From Phycisphaerae bacterium (GTDB lineage: Bacteria; Planctomycetota; Phycisphaerae; UBA1845), in NCBI GenBank assembly GCA_028289375.1, contig JANQQK010000017.1:1-64000 (forward strand): a stretch of 64,000 nt of DNA, read 5' to 3'. The position numbers and the translations under genes were made by a program. Under the pieces are notes generated by a model. The model was not told where the DNA came from. It saw nothing but the letters and a program-made list of their open reading frames with translations, and did no database searches. Numbering within the stretch: position 1 is the first letter of the stretch; every line of letters starts with the position of its first letter. Below are positions 25,001-33,998 of the stretch, in pieces.

Positions 25001-26434
25001 GTCGGTGGGTGAGGCCGGATCGTGACGCACACGGACACGGACGATGTTGTGTTGCGGATGTTCCTCCGGCGTGTTTTCGACGTCTTCGCTGTTCGTTTGG
25101 GCGCCGCCGATGCCGGTAACGCGGATATCCTGCAGCCATGGCTGACCCGCGCCGGGATCGGACGTTTTGTCACCGGTGCCGTAGGTCAGCTCGACCTCAA
25201 CCGGGACAACGGGGAGCTGTCCACCCTCAGCCGTCTTTTCGATCGTGACGAAGTAGGATTTCCCACCGAAGGCTGAGCTTTCAATTTTGGCGTAGATGTC
25301 GCGGTTCCACGCATTGGAGAGCGTGAGGTTGAGCGTGATGCGTTCTTCCTCGGCGTACTCATCCTTGACGGGTGTGAACGGTTCATCCTCACTGAAGAGG
25401 ACGCTGGGGACGGGTTCCACCGCGATCGTCAGGCCATAGTTCTCCGTGTCTGGTTTGCATTGGCCTTGAGGTTCCGGGACGAGTTTCACGATGCCGTATC
25501 GCACCGGACTGTTCTTGATCGTCAGCGGAAATGGTGCAGGCTGCTTCTGGCCTGCGGGAATCGTGAATTTTGGGAAAGGCCTGTCGACGAGATCGGTTTC
25601 GACGTGAAATGTCGAGCCATAGGGTCGCGGAGCTTCGGAGTCGAGTTTGACGCAGAGGCGGATCGTATCGCCGGGGAAGATGGGTTCGTCCGGGTCGTAT
25701 TCCCAGAAGAGCATCTTGCGCGTGCCCATGCGGTCCTTGCGTTTGACGGGCATCTTCTCGTAATCGAAGCTGAGCGTCGGGACGGGTTTGACGTCGACAT
25801 CGAGCGACGTCTTTCCTTTTGTGTTGCAACGATACACCGGCTTGAGCGTGATCTTCTGAGTGGTGGTCTTGCCGATGACACGGCTGCGTTCGACGCTGCT
25901 GCTGAAGAATACTTCGGTGTCGGCGTAGACCGCCTGCTCGTCGCTGACGGTGACGCGGTATGGCTTTTGGAAATTCGGGCACGACAACTCGTAGATCATC
26001 AGCTTATTGCCGCATCGCTTGTCGAACTCAACGCGGACGATGGCGCTTTCCCGTTCGTGGTGCGGACCTTGCGGGCGGATGGCCGTCGTGTTCGAAGCGG
26101 GGAAGTAAACATTGGGTGCGGGGTGGATGGTGATCATCTGCGTGATGCTCGCCGTGCCAACGTCGCGTTTGGCTTTGATCTGCGGCATCTCGCCTGTCAC
26201 CGGATTGGTGGCACGCAGGGTTACTTCGCCGGTGTAACTGCGGGGTGTGAAGTTGAAGGATACTTTCTTGCGGTCGAAGCCGCTGTGTTTGACGTGAACC
26301 TGGCAGTTCTTCGCCGGTGCGCGTGACAGGCTGCAGCTAAGGGTGACCTCTTCGCCGACTTCGTATTCTGTCTTGTCGGTCGCGACGTTGATGCGGGCTT
26401 GGTTGACAGGATGGACGCGGTTGCGGCGCGGCAT
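22058..26434 (-). CDS. Giant multi-domain T6SS-associated protein, candidate cargo effector
   Basis: This 1458-aa protein has no signal peptide. The first ~470 residues contain several Ig-like or C2-like beta-sandwich repeats, recurring as YEVGEEVTLSCSLSRA, PGDTIRLCVKLDSEA and EEERITLNLTLSNAW. A Pro-rich segment follows, then a globular region of unknown fold (~600-950). Around 1000-1110 is a hydrophobic stretch (SIAALWMAFDAIKSWFDFVP) and a series of aromatic, amphipathic strands that could insert into membranes. The C-terminal ~300 residues are helical and charged. It lies directly downstream of VgrG, the DUF4123 adaptor and the 127-aa helper-like gene (3-bp gap), where effectors are usually encoded. 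That it is a pore-forming or membrane-active toxin is inference; no catalytic motif was recognised. No obvious immunity gene accompanies it. Confidence 0.7.
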   Translation of the reverse strand: MPRRNRVHPVNQARINVATDKTEYEVGEEVTLSCSLSRAPAKNCQVHVKHSGFDRKKVSFNFTPRSYTGEVTLRATNPVTGEMPQIKAKRDVGTASITQMITIHPAPNVYFPASNTTAIRPQGPHHERESAIVRVEFDKRCGNKLMIYELSCPNFQKPYRVTVSDEQAVYADTEVFFSSSVERSRVIGKTTTQKITLKPVYRCNTKGKTSLDVDVKPVPTLSFDYEKMPVKRKDRMGTRKMLFWEYDPDEPIFPGDTIRLCVKLDSEAPRPYGSTFHVETDLVDRPFPKFTIPAGQKQPAPFPLTIKNSPVRYGIVKLVPEPQGQCKPDTENYGLTIAVEPVPSVLFSEDEPFTPVKDEYAEEERITLNLTLSNAWNRDIYAKIESSAFGGKSYFVTIEKTAEGGQLPVVPVEVELTYGTGDKTSDPGAGQPWLQDIRVTGIGGAQTNSEDVENTPEEHPQHNIVRVRVRHDPASPTDSPVQPCPAGTTLAPIGTPCNLHRLIVTENHGTLAEKQPADRVPGGRFEVVAELPTPDRTDPVHNAPNPGPANVPPTSRGDRPQLPAHNPNDTQNISQQQRGGDWGIVTGEDNEPHLVPNGGSIEMIAQFKGDHKVEGDDKRFHGTIVEFEVDTGPRDYRYFCNFDQEYFGETRKHPILAIFELADNGQWVPLPDQTISPKNVRPEAEGGDVLFETEVFQPPWRLAQSEDWSGDDDESFADYRGRQKRKMTEGKADLVKRHIPFRDLWAIIHDAFTKGPPIRRYQVQLLSCGVALPPTAADEQGAVDGFQDASAQQDIIDEARQDDDPRPILKTFIDVYPSDEYCLHWELKPLPGISGGMAGDFLDREGNMKAKSTGDEGGVEQSGWSWSDTTTDVSKQYGKDAAHAYSGDIEVDYRSGEQIDLTSSVHTSKKSLRDETRLANELSNARRKASSQPPRQYMEKETSFVFHPMKFGASSKRIGQSWEAGDSGSAPSEQFEKGQADEAEDALDQAQKWTSLGIPKAFRERVIIQLSRNGKQDDMFDGVRDVAASIAALWMAFDAIKSWFDFVPAIGFSFSLEAGFMEGAFNYRWGWKEYRDRRVFAWRQLDANIMIARLSLVFNLGARWHLMFLKWELVIYLRLTLQLDWEKSWERQRPGHKMEDNSAWFGASGKFEAGISLILVHEHVCSANPRLKTGIEMKCRWDPMDDGSGGLEYQLYYLGVVIEAEATIVGYKKQMKPKWISRGSPPGLPWKRGIWLKKGQAIVWADIRTDIENIYGRILYHKDRLETAQQSLIAAMVEAARTTDAHQQTITNAQPDPTTVVWPSATLDPAQWLQGWKTIVGHSLGNETANVDKYGRMRFGKELLRTALRQAINGIHLLMTQISNRIDSAQTNMDAVRDKMFELNQDEDASQEMEPNEALRRADRWRRRTKTLKSQRLEDFVNGTELVPSVESMISDVEGACKQLQHYHTKRSHWPPPA

Positions 26435-26437
26435 GGA

Positions 26438-26821
26438 TTAACCCTTGTTGCGTTTCATCTTCTTGACAAACTCGGCTTCCTGCGCGGCGGTGGCGTTGAT
26501 CGCAAGTTGCCGCATCTTCATGTCCGCATGAACGTCCGCCCCGAGTGCACGGGCGGCCCATGGACGCTCGGGACTGGTATCGAAGTTGTCGCCCCACGTG
26601 AACATCATGTCGATGAACTGCTCAACGTGCTGCGCATCGGTAATGCCATGGAATCTGCAACGCTGCATGCCACGGGTAATGCGACGCCGCAAGCCCGGCT
26701 CACCCATCTGCTCACTTTCGTCAGGATAACGCCTGAAGAACAACTTGACGTAACGGTCCTCAGCACGCTTTCGGCTGTACTCGGTCAATGCGTCCCATTG
26801 TTCCTTCCGAATGATCAGCAT
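26438..26821 (-). CDS. Small T6SS helper-like protein (effector-linked conserved family)
   Basis: This 127-aa, mostly helical protein begins MLIIRKEQ and has a mid-section RRITRGMQRCRFHGIT, then FIDMMFTWGDNFDTSP and a WAARAL segment. I recognise this pattern from uncharacterised proteins encoded beside DUF4123 and VgrG genes in many T6SS loci; their role in effector loading is suspected, not proven. It follows the DUF4123 gene by 17 bp and precedes the giant gene by 3 bp, so the three are almost certainly co-translated. It has no export signal. Confidence 0.7.
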   Translation of the reverse strand: MLIIRKEQWDALTEYSRKRAEDRYVKLFFRRYPDESEQMGEPGLRRRITRGMQRCRFHGITDAQHVEQFIDMMFTWGDNFDTSPERPWAARALGADVHADMKMRQLAINATAAQEAEFVKKMKRNKG

Positions 26822-26838
26822 CCGTCGGCTCCGACTGG

Positions 26839-27396
26839 TCAGGTCACACTTTCGGCGAATCGAATTTCTTCGACCCGCGGTTTGGATTCATCCGGTGTCA
26901 TGCGCAGCAGCATCTGCCCGCCGTCCCCTTCCATCGCGTAAAACGCGAGCGGACCAAACACGTGGGCCATCTCCTCCTTGTTGCATGTTGGCAGGTAGAC
27001 ACGAAGCACGCGCGGATCGTAATAGCGAAAGTAAAGCGGCTGCCCCGCGTGGCTTCGTACCATCAGGAAGGTGCGGAAGTGCTTGCGCAATTTGCGGAAC
27101 GAGAGACCGGACTGAACACCGACGAACACGCCCCAATGATGACCCCAACCGTTCTCAAGCGTCCATTGCGTGAGCTTGTCGTCAGGACGAAGCTGGACGA
27201 GGTATGGTGCGGCGGCGGCGTGGTCCGGCGCGAGATCGCCACTGAACAGGCAGCAATATTCGCCATCGTGGCGGTCGAGTTGATTCAAGAGACCTGCGAC
27301 CGACGCGCCGTCATAAATGGCGTACACATCCAGTTTGTTGTCTGCAAACAACTGGTCGCGAACGGTTTGGATGATGGCGTCGTTGGTCATGGTCAC
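26839..27396 (-). CDS. DUF4123 T6SS adaptor/chaperone (Tap/TEC type)
   Basis: DUF4123 proteins bind a specific effector and help mount it on VgrG, and are generally not secreted. The 185-aa protein has an N-terminal region including VYAIYDGAS (residues ~23-31), and the family's diagnostic centre: WGHHWGVFVGVQSGL and FRKLRKHFRTFLMVR, then LYFRYYDPRVLRVYL. The start could be either of two close ATGs (27396 or 27390). It lies 32 bp after vgrG and 17 bp before the 127-aa gene, so its likely client is the giant protein encoded two genes further on. This assignment is by position. Confidence 0.88.
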   Translation of the reverse strand: MTMTNDAIIQTVRDQLFADNKLDVYAIYDGASVAGLLNQLDRHDGEYCCLFSGDLAPDHAAAAPYLVQLRPDDKLTQWTLENGWGHHWGVFVGVQSGLSFRKLRKHFRTFLMVRSHAGQPLYFRYYDPRVLRVYLPTCNKEEMAHVFGPLAFYAMEGDGGQMLLRMTPDESKPRVEEIRFAESVT

Positions 27397-27428
27397 ATCA
27401 TGCAGCGACTCGTCGCGCTGCGACTCGG

Positions 27429-29993
27429 CTAAAAGTTGCCCGCGTCATCCGCGGCTTGCTGTTCTTGTTGCTGCTGAGCTTCTTCGCATTTTTCGCAGAA
27501 TGGTTCTCCGGTTTCGGCGGCCTGCACCAGCGCCCTTGCCTGGGGCGTTTGCACTTCGTACGTGGGACGCTCGAACTCATCCTGCCCCGGATCGGACTCA
27601 TCGGCCACGGACGGTTCCTCAGGGGGATCCGGCTCGACCGGTGCGAGCGGCGCGACCGGACTGCAACCGGATCCGGTGCCGGCTGCACCACCACTGTTGA
27701 TCATGACCATCGTTCCCTTGATGGCCACTCCTGCCGGGCCGATGTCGATGAAGTTTCCGCCGACCACAAGTGACAGCTGCGTTCCCGCTTCAATGATGAC
27801 CTTCATGCCACCATTGATGTGAACTTCCTGTCCGCCTTCCATTCCGATGTTTGACCCGGCCTTTGCATGAATGTCGGTTGACGCTTCCGACGTCATGGAG
27901 CCGCCGACAGCGGTGTTGAAGTCGCCCGCGACGTCAAGACCGGTCTCACCATCGACCTTGATTCCCAGATCGCCCGAAACGGTCTGTCCCGCCGAGCCGG
28001 CCACCTTGATCGCATGGTCGCCGTCGACGGTCAGATTGGCGTTGCCTTCGACCTGTTCCAGGAAATCCCCCTTGACCTTGACGTGCTTGTCGGCTGCTAC
28101 CTCTTCGCGCTGTTCATCGTTGACGACCAAATGGCGACTGGAACCGATCCATTCCTTGCTCGTCTCTTTGACGCGAACATCGAAGTCCTTTTGCGCCTGG
28201 ATGAAGAGTTGCTCGGAACCGGCATTGTCCTCGAATCGAATCTCATTGTTGCCGCCACCGCCCGTGCTGCTGTTGGTGCGGATGACACTCTTGGTTTTCT
28301 CTGCAGGAAGCGGGTACGGCGGTGGATGTTGGCCGTTGTAGACGCAACCCGTCACAATCGGCTTGTCGGGATCGCCCTCCAGGAAGTCGACGATCACCTC
28401 GTGGCCAATACGCGGCAGGAAGAACATGCCGTAGTTTCCGCCGGCCCACCCCTGTGCGACACGGATCCAGCAGGACGCGTTCTGATCCGGAGCGCCGATG
28501 CGATCCCAATGGAACAGAACTTTCACCCGACCGTGCTCATCGGTGTAGATTTCCTCGCCAGACGGACCAACGACGACGGCTGTTTGCGATCCACGCATGA
28601 CCGGCCATGGGGTGATGCGTGGCGGGCGGAACGTGGTGGCTGCGGGGATGCACTCGAATCGGCATGCAAACATTGGCCGATTCGGGGCGATCATCGCGCT
28701 CGGGTCTTCGTCGTCAAGCATGTTGGGGACGGTCAGCGCACGCGTCGGATCGGCCCCGAGCGCCGTCGCGACGGCCGCCAGATCCCGTGACATCTGCCCG
28801 GCGTGAAACAGCCAGTGCGTCAACTCGCGACGTGCCGATGGATCGCCCTGGTCAAGACGTCCGGCGATGCCGAGCAAAGCGTCAGCAAGTCTGCGTATGT
28901 TCTCGTTCTCGTCCTGTCGCGCCGACTGCAATGCATTCTGCGCACCGGCATCGAGCACCCCATGCGGGGACGATGCGGTGTCGGTCGCAATGCTCCCGCT
29001 TTGATGACCTTCGTAGGTGATCTTTGTGACCAGGTACTGACTGTTCAGGCTGCTGGTTGGATGATCGGCGAGGTCGAACTTTCTTCCCGGTGCGAGACGA
29101 TGGCAGTTGCTCTCACCCACTCCGACCACGCGCTGAGCCTGAAACTCCTCCGAACGCGTCGCCGCGTAGCGGTTCCCCTCGGCGACGGTCTTGTACTCGC
29201 CGGGATAATCGTAGTGTTCCAGATTGGTATCACGCGACGCTTGACCGGTACCTTCCAGTTTGAGTTCCGGTTTGGCGAAGTCGAAATCGACGAGCGTCAC
29301 GCTTCCCGGTCGGATGGATTGACCAAGGCGAAATCGCGAAATGAACTCCGTCTCGGTCGCGGTCATGCCAGACGGTGGCTGGAACGGCAACGCCGCATCC
29401 TCACCTTCGATCGCCGTGTAATGATCCGTCTTGGATGCGGTCTTGAAGACGTGACTCTCGGCCGTGTGTTCAAAGTACCACCACGTGCCCTCTTCTTCGA
29501 GCAGTCGCGCGATGAAGTTGTAGTCTGTCTCGCGGTATTGCACGCAGTAATCACGGGCCGGTGCGGATGACTCTGCCAGACTGAATCGATCGTTCGCGAT
29601 ACCTGCGTCTTCCAGGACAGCCTGAACGATTTCATTGACCGTCTTTTCCTGGAAGATGCGACTGTTGTACCGATGTGTCAGCAGCCACAGTTCCGGCACG
29701 AGTTCAAGTCGATAGTAACTCTTGTCGAGCCCGCGATCCTTGAGCTCAAAACGGCTGACGACACCGTGAAAATGTCGCGTTCCCTGCGGTGCGTTGGTGG
29801 TCAGACACGCCGACTTGCCGACGATGCTGTCCAGATCGATGGCATGATCGTCCGATTCAACCTCGATCTCGAAGCGATAAAGCTGGCAAAGCCCCTCGCT
29901 GCCCTTGAACCGAAGCACCACCAGATCGCCGGCAGTTTTGCCGTCAACCATCAGGGCGATTTGCGCCGTGCTCAGATCACGCTGCATCGCCAT
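27429..29993 (-). CDS. vgrG: T6SS spike protein VgrG (TssI)
   Basis: VgrG trimers form the cell-puncturing spike on the Hcp tube. The 854-aa protein has gp27-like domains over ~10-380 (FRYEIE-like LYRFEIEVES, YCVQYRETDYNFIARLLEEEG), then a gp5 OB fold with EIYTDEHGRVKVLFHWDR and WAGGNYGMFFLPRIGHEVIVDF. A beta-helix of short repeats (VKGDFLEQVEG, IKVDGETGLDVAG) follows, and GTMVMINSGGAAG ends the needle. A ~100-residue C-terminal extension is Pro/Glu-rich and ends with a CEKC pair and Gln repeats; it has no recognised toxin domain. The ATG at 29987 is an equal alternative start. Next are the DUF4123 gene and the payload genes. Confidence 0.95.
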   Translation of the reverse strand: MAMQRDLSTAQIALMVDGKTAGDLVVLRFKGSEGLCQLYRFEIEVESDDHAIDLDSIVGKSACLTTNAPQGTRHFHGVVSRFELKDRGLDKSYYRLELVPELWLLTHRYNSRIFQEKTVNEIVQAVLEDAGIANDRFSLAESSAPARDYCVQYRETDYNFIARLLEEEGTWWYFEHTAESHVFKTASKTDHYTAIEGEDAALPFQPPSGMTATETEFISRFRLGQSIRPGSVTLVDFDFAKPELKLEGTGQASRDTNLEHYDYPGEYKTVAEGNRYAATRSEEFQAQRVVGVGESNCHRLAPGRKFDLADHPTSSLNSQYLVTKITYEGHQSGSIATDTASSPHGVLDAGAQNALQSARQDENENIRRLADALLGIAGRLDQGDPSARRELTHWLFHAGQMSRDLAAVATALGADPTRALTVPNMLDDEDPSAMIAPNRPMFACRFECIPAATTFRPPRITPWPVMRGSQTAVVVGPSGEEIYTDEHGRVKVLFHWDRIGAPDQNASCWIRVAQGWAGGNYGMFFLPRIGHEVIVDFLEGDPDKPIVTGCVYNGQHPPPYPLPAEKTKSVIRTNSSTGGGGNNEIRFEDNAGSEQLFIQAQKDFDVRVKETSKEWIGSSRHLVVNDEQREEVAADKHVKVKGDFLEQVEGNANLTVDGDHAIKVAGSAGQTVSGDLGIKVDGETGLDVAGDFNTAVGGSMTSEASTDIHAKAGSNIGMEGGQEVHINGGMKVIIEAGTQLSLVVGGNFIDIGPAGVAIKGTMVMINSGGAAGTGSGCSPVAPLAPVEPDPPEEPSVADESDPGQDEFERPTYEVQTPQARALVQAAETGEPFCEKCEEAQQQQEQQAADDAGNF

Positions 29994-30100
29994 GCGGATC
30001 AGTGCTCCTTCCGCGGCTGGGCGTCAGATGCGCGACGCGGCAAATCGTCAGTTCGGGGCAAGTCTTTTCCCTCCTCGGTCGTGACGGCGTGTCGCGCGTG

Positions 30101-32785
30101 TCAGGCTTCGAACGTGTACACAAACTCGCCGCCATCGCCATTGGCCATCTTGACCACTGACGGCATGTCCTCTTCGGTCATCTTGGCCAGTAGTTGCCGC
30201 GACAATTCCGGCAGGACGGCGCGGTCGAGGAGGTGATCGATCTGGCGTGCGCCGATGTCGACCTGATTGCACATCGACGCCATCGTCGCATAGACATCCT
30301 CATCGACGTCCATGCGAATCTGGTGCGCTTCCTGAATGCGATTCGCCACCTTGCGAACCTTGATACGCGCGATGTCCTTGAGTACGTCTTCGCTCAGGGT
30401 GAAGTAGGGAACGACCGTCATGCGGGCGACGAGCGCCGGTTTGAAATGCTCACGAAGATGCGGATAAATTGCTTCCTTCAGTTCGTCAACGTCGATCTCT
30501 TCACCCGACTCGCACATGCCCTGAATGACGTCGGTGCCGATGTTGCTGGTCATAATAATGACCGTGTTGCGGAAATTGATCACGCGACCTTCACCATCCG
30601 CGAGCGAACCCTTGTCGAACACCTGATAGAACAGGTTCATCACGTCCGGATGGGCCTTCTCAACCTCGTCGAGCAGAACAACCGAGTATGGATGCTGCCG
30701 GACAGCCTCGGTCAGGATACCACCCTCGCCGTAACCGACGTATCCGGGCGGCGATCCCTTGAGCAGCGAGACCGTGTGCTTTTCCATGAATTCAGACATG
30801 TTGATCGTGGTGATGAATTCGTCGCCACCGAACAGAAGTTCGGCGATGGCCAACGCGAGCTCGGTCTTGCCCGTGCCACTCGGCCCGACCAGCAGGAACG
30901 ACCCCTTCGGCTGATCCGGGTTGCCCAGACCGGCCCGCGACGTCCGCAGTTTCTCGGCGATCGTGTTGAGGGCGTGATCCTGACCAACGACGCGATTGCG
31001 AAGGTGATCCTCCATTTCGAGCGTCGCCTGGATTTCATTCTTGACCATGCTGCCAATCGGGATGCCCGTCCAATCCGCCACCACCGACGCGACACACGCC
31101 TCATCGACATGGGCGTGCACCAGAGGCGATTCACCGCGCGTTTCATTCAATTTGGCGATGGCCGCGTCGAGCGAAGCTCGTATTTCATCCTCATTGACCG
31201 GTTCGGCTTTTTCGGCTGACTCATCCGATTCACCGTCCGCCGGCTGCTCATCGCCCACGATGCTCGCGTACCCGGGCAGCTTGGCCCGCATGTCGCGAAT
31301 CTCGTTGACCGCCTCAAGCTCGGCCTTCCACGTTTCCTCGAATGCTTCGCGTTGGGCAGCCAATTCGTCACGCCGTTCGGCCAGTTCCTTCAACGCTTCA
31401 TCATCGATGTGCACGCCGCCGATCTTGTCACGTTCCATCGCCGCGATGGCGGTTGTCACGTTGTTGAGCTGACGATCATAGTCATCGAGCTTGCCAGGTC
31501 GTGTCGACAATCCAACGGCTACGCGGGCCGCGGACGTATCGAGCAAGTCAACGGCCTTGTCCGGCAGGAACCGACCACTGATGTATCGGGCGGACAATCG
31601 CGCCGCAGCTTCGACGGCTTCGTCAAGCACGAATACCTTGTGGTGCTTCTCATACTTATCCTTGAGGCCACGCAGCATGACGATGGCATCGTCGACCGCC
31701 GGCTCATCGCAGCGGACAAGCTGGAACCGTCGCGCGAGCGCTGCATCTTTCTCGAAATACTTCTTGTATTCCGCCCAAGTCGTGGCCGCACAAGTCCGAA
31801 GCTCACCGCGCGCGAGTGCGGGTTTGAGCAGATTGGCCGCATCTCCACCGCCTGCCGCCCCACCGGCACCGATGAGCGTATGGGCCTCGTCGATGAACGT
31901 GATGATCGGTTGCTCGCTGGCCTTGATCTCGGTGATGACGTTCTTGAGGCGATTCTCGAACTCGCCCTTAACGCTCGCACCCGCCTGCAGCAGGCCAAGA
32001 TCAAGCGTAATCAGCTTGACGCCCTTGAGAATCGGCGGGACGTCTCCTTCCACGATCCGAAGTGCGAGTCCCTCGACGATGGCGGTTTTTCCGGTACCCG
32101 GTTCGCCGACGAGAATCGGGTTGTTCTTACGCCGCCGGCCAAAAATGTCGATCATCTGGCGAATCTCGTGATCGCGCCCGAAGACCGGATCAATCTTGCC
32201 GGCTTCAGCGTTGGCCGTCACATCGATCGTGAACTGTGCAAGTGCGCCGCCTTCTGCCGGCATCGCACTGCCACCTCCCGCCGCTTCACCGGGTGCACCA
32301 GCCGGCGCCGCACCCATGACGATCTCATGAAAGTGGTCACGAAGCTGATCGACGTCGATGCGGTCCAGCTCGGGCGTGATTTCCCCGATGGCCGTGTGCG
32401 ACGGATTCAACGCAATCGCCATAATCAACATGCCCGGGCGGATCTGATGGAATCCGAATTCCTCGCTCATCACCGCCGCAGACTGGAACAACTCGACCAG
32501 CTTCTCAGACAGGACCGGCTTGCCACGATGCCCGGACGGCACGTCCTCGAGCACGCGCTGGATGGCCCGACGCACCTGCGCGCGATCTACCTTGAACGTG
32601 TCGAATATCTTTGCGACGTCGCCGGTCGTGTCGTCGGCGAGTCGAAGCAGCATGTGCTCAGGGGTTATCTCAAAGTGGGCACGCGACTGACAGACGGTCA
32701 TCGCACCCTGAAAAAAGCGAATGCTGTCGGGATCAAGTCGGCTGATCAGCTTGCGGAGGTCGTCACCCTTGGGCGTCGCGGACAT
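30101..32785 (-). CDS. tssH: T6SS sheath-recycling ATPase ClpV (TssH)
   Basis: ClpV disassembles the contracted TssB/TssC sheath for reuse. The 894-aa AAA+ protein has an N-terminal ClpN domain (~1-150), a first ATPase with Walker A GEPGTGKT near 231, a middle coiled-coil, and a second ATPase with GPSGTGKTE near 630 and VVLLDEVEKAHPD. The tssH identity is by sequence relatedness to ClpB-type proteins together with location in the cluster. It lies between tssG and vgrG. Length is normal. A Gly/Ala/Pro-rich linker near 155-175 precedes the first ATPase. Confidence 0.94.
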   Translation of the reverse strand: MSATPKGDDLRKLISRLDPDSIRFFQGAMTVCQSRAHFEITPEHMLLRLADDTTGDVAKIFDTFKVDRAQVRRAIQRVLEDVPSGHRGKPVLSEKLVELFQSAAVMSEEFGFHQIRPGMLIMAIALNPSHTAIGEITPELDRIDVDQLRDHFHEIVMGAAPAGAPGEAAGGGSAMPAEGGALAQFTIDVTANAEAGKIDPVFGRDHEIRQMIDIFGRRRKNNPILVGEPGTGKTAIVEGLALRIVEGDVPPILKGVKLITLDLGLLQAGASVKGEFENRLKNVITEIKASEQPIITFIDEAHTLIGAGGAAGGGDAANLLKPALARGELRTCAATTWAEYKKYFEKDAALARRFQLVRCDEPAVDDAIVMLRGLKDKYEKHHKVFVLDEAVEAAARLSARYISGRFLPDKAVDLLDTSAARVAVGLSTRPGKLDDYDRQLNNVTTAIAAMERDKIGGVHIDDEALKELAERRDELAAQREAFEETWKAELEAVNEIRDMRAKLPGYASIVGDEQPADGESDESAEKAEPVNEDEIRASLDAAIAKLNETRGESPLVHAHVDEACVASVVADWTGIPIGSMVKNEIQATLEMEDHLRNRVVGQDHALNTIAEKLRTSRAGLGNPDQPKGSFLLVGPSGTGKTELALAIAELLFGGDEFITTINMSEFMEKHTVSLLKGSPPGYVGYGEGGILTEAVRQHPYSVVLLDEVEKAHPDVMNLFYQVFDKGSLADGEGRVINFRNTVIIMTSNIGTDVIQGMCESGEEIDVDELKEAIYPHLREHFKPALVARMTVVPYFTLSEDVLKDIARIKVRKVANRIQEAHQIRMDVDEDVYATMASMCNQVDIGARQIDHLLDRAVLPELSRQLLAKMTEEDMPSVVKMANGDGGEFVYTFEA

Positions 32786-32843
32786 AGCTCACTATTCCTT
32801 CCAAATCGACAAACTCTACTTCTCGCGTGACGCCATGCGACGA

Positions 32844-33998
32844 TCACGCAGGGACCGGCGATACGCCCGGATCAACACCAAAACACTCAAACGCCGCGTC
32901 GCCCTCCGGCAGAGGCAACGGCGACAGCGAATCAAACGTCACCGAAGTGGCTGGTACCTCGTCGGTTCGCAACCATGTCGTATAGCCCAATCGTCCGGCG
33001 TCAGACTCACTGGACAGACGCGCTTCGGGGGCTTGCTCATCGAGCAACTCCGCCTCGATCGTAAACGCCAGCGGGTCGGCTGAGTAGAGCTTGATCAACG
33101 AAACCGTCTCGGCGAACTGTCGGCCATCGGGTAGAAATCGCAGATATGTGGGCCAGTCCATGGGACCGATGACAGTGTTGAACTTCGACGACAGGTCATA
33201 CATCTGTTCGCCGACGATCAAATCCTCGCCCAGGGTGCAATTCACCGCACCCACCCGATTCATGTCCTCCTCAACAAGCGGCACCCACACGCCCACGAAC
33301 TGCTCAACGCGAACGTCGAGTCCATCCCAGTAGTCATCGAGCATGCCTTCAAGCGTGATGCCCGATCGTGGGTGCTGCGTCAGAATACCACCATAGCGAA
33401 GCAACCGAAGCGGGTCGACACCCAATGTCTCTCGCTGGTAGCCGGGCGGACAACCGATGAACCACAACAGATAATCGGTAACGTCGTTGCGACCGACCAG
33501 TGGGAAGGCCTTGTCATACCGATACTTGGTCCAGACCCGATAGAAAAACGAGATGACGCGATGGTGGAACACATCGAGAAAATCGCGCGTCGGGGCCGAT
33601 TCGACGACGACGCCATGTTCGCTGCTCGCCTGATCCTCCTCCTCGTCGCCGGCAGCCGGATTGTATGGGTCCACAGATCGCAGGATGTCCACGGCGAAGT
33701 GAAGCGGCAGCGGCGTGCTGCTGCCATACAACCCCAGAAACGTGACATCGAGAAGATAAGTTTCGCGATCGGTGGCCGGATCCTCGACTTCGCTCACACG
33801 CCGCACATCGGTCGACGGAAAACCAAGCGTGACCGCCGGCCTGAAACGCATGACCTCTTCACCCACCGGCCCACGACCACCGACCGGGGCTCGTTCGCCA
33901 TGAAGACGCTCGAGCAACCACACAAGCTGAAAGAAGTCGAACTCAAATCCGCGTTCGAGGATACGCTCGTGCAGCTTGTGTACGGGCGTCGTCGTCAT
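32844..33998 (-). CDS. tssG: T6SS baseplate protein TssG
   Basis: TssG forms wedges of the baseplate with TssE, TssF and TssK. The 384-aa protein shows the family pattern of FDFFQLVWLLERLH near the start, RFRPAVTLGFPST, then TYLLDVTFLGLYGSSTPLPLHF, all typical of the ImpH/VasB family. The ATG at 33998 overlaps the tssF stop (ATGA), which fixes the start against a frame to 34055. Length is somewhat longer than the ~330-350 usual. Co-transcription with tssE and tssF is expected. Confidence 0.92.
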   Translation of the reverse strand: MTTTPVHKLHERILERGFEFDFFQLVWLLERLHGERAPVGGRGPVGEEVMRFRPAVTLGFPSTDVRRVSEVEDPATDRETYLLDVTFLGLYGSSTPLPLHFAVDILRSVDPYNPAAGDEEEDQASSEHGVVVESAPTRDFLDVFHHRVISFFYRVWTKYRYDKAFPLVGRNDVTDYLLWFIGCPPGYQRETLGVDPLRLLRYGGILTQHPRSGITLEGMLDDYWDGLDVRVEQFVGVWVPLVEEDMNRVGAVNCTLGEDLIVGEQMYDLSSKFNTVIGPMDWPTYLRFLPDGRQFAETVSLIKLYSADPLAFTIEAELLDEQAPEARLSSESDAGRLGYTTWLRTDEVPATSVTFDSLSPLPLPEGDAAFECFGVDPGVSPVPA

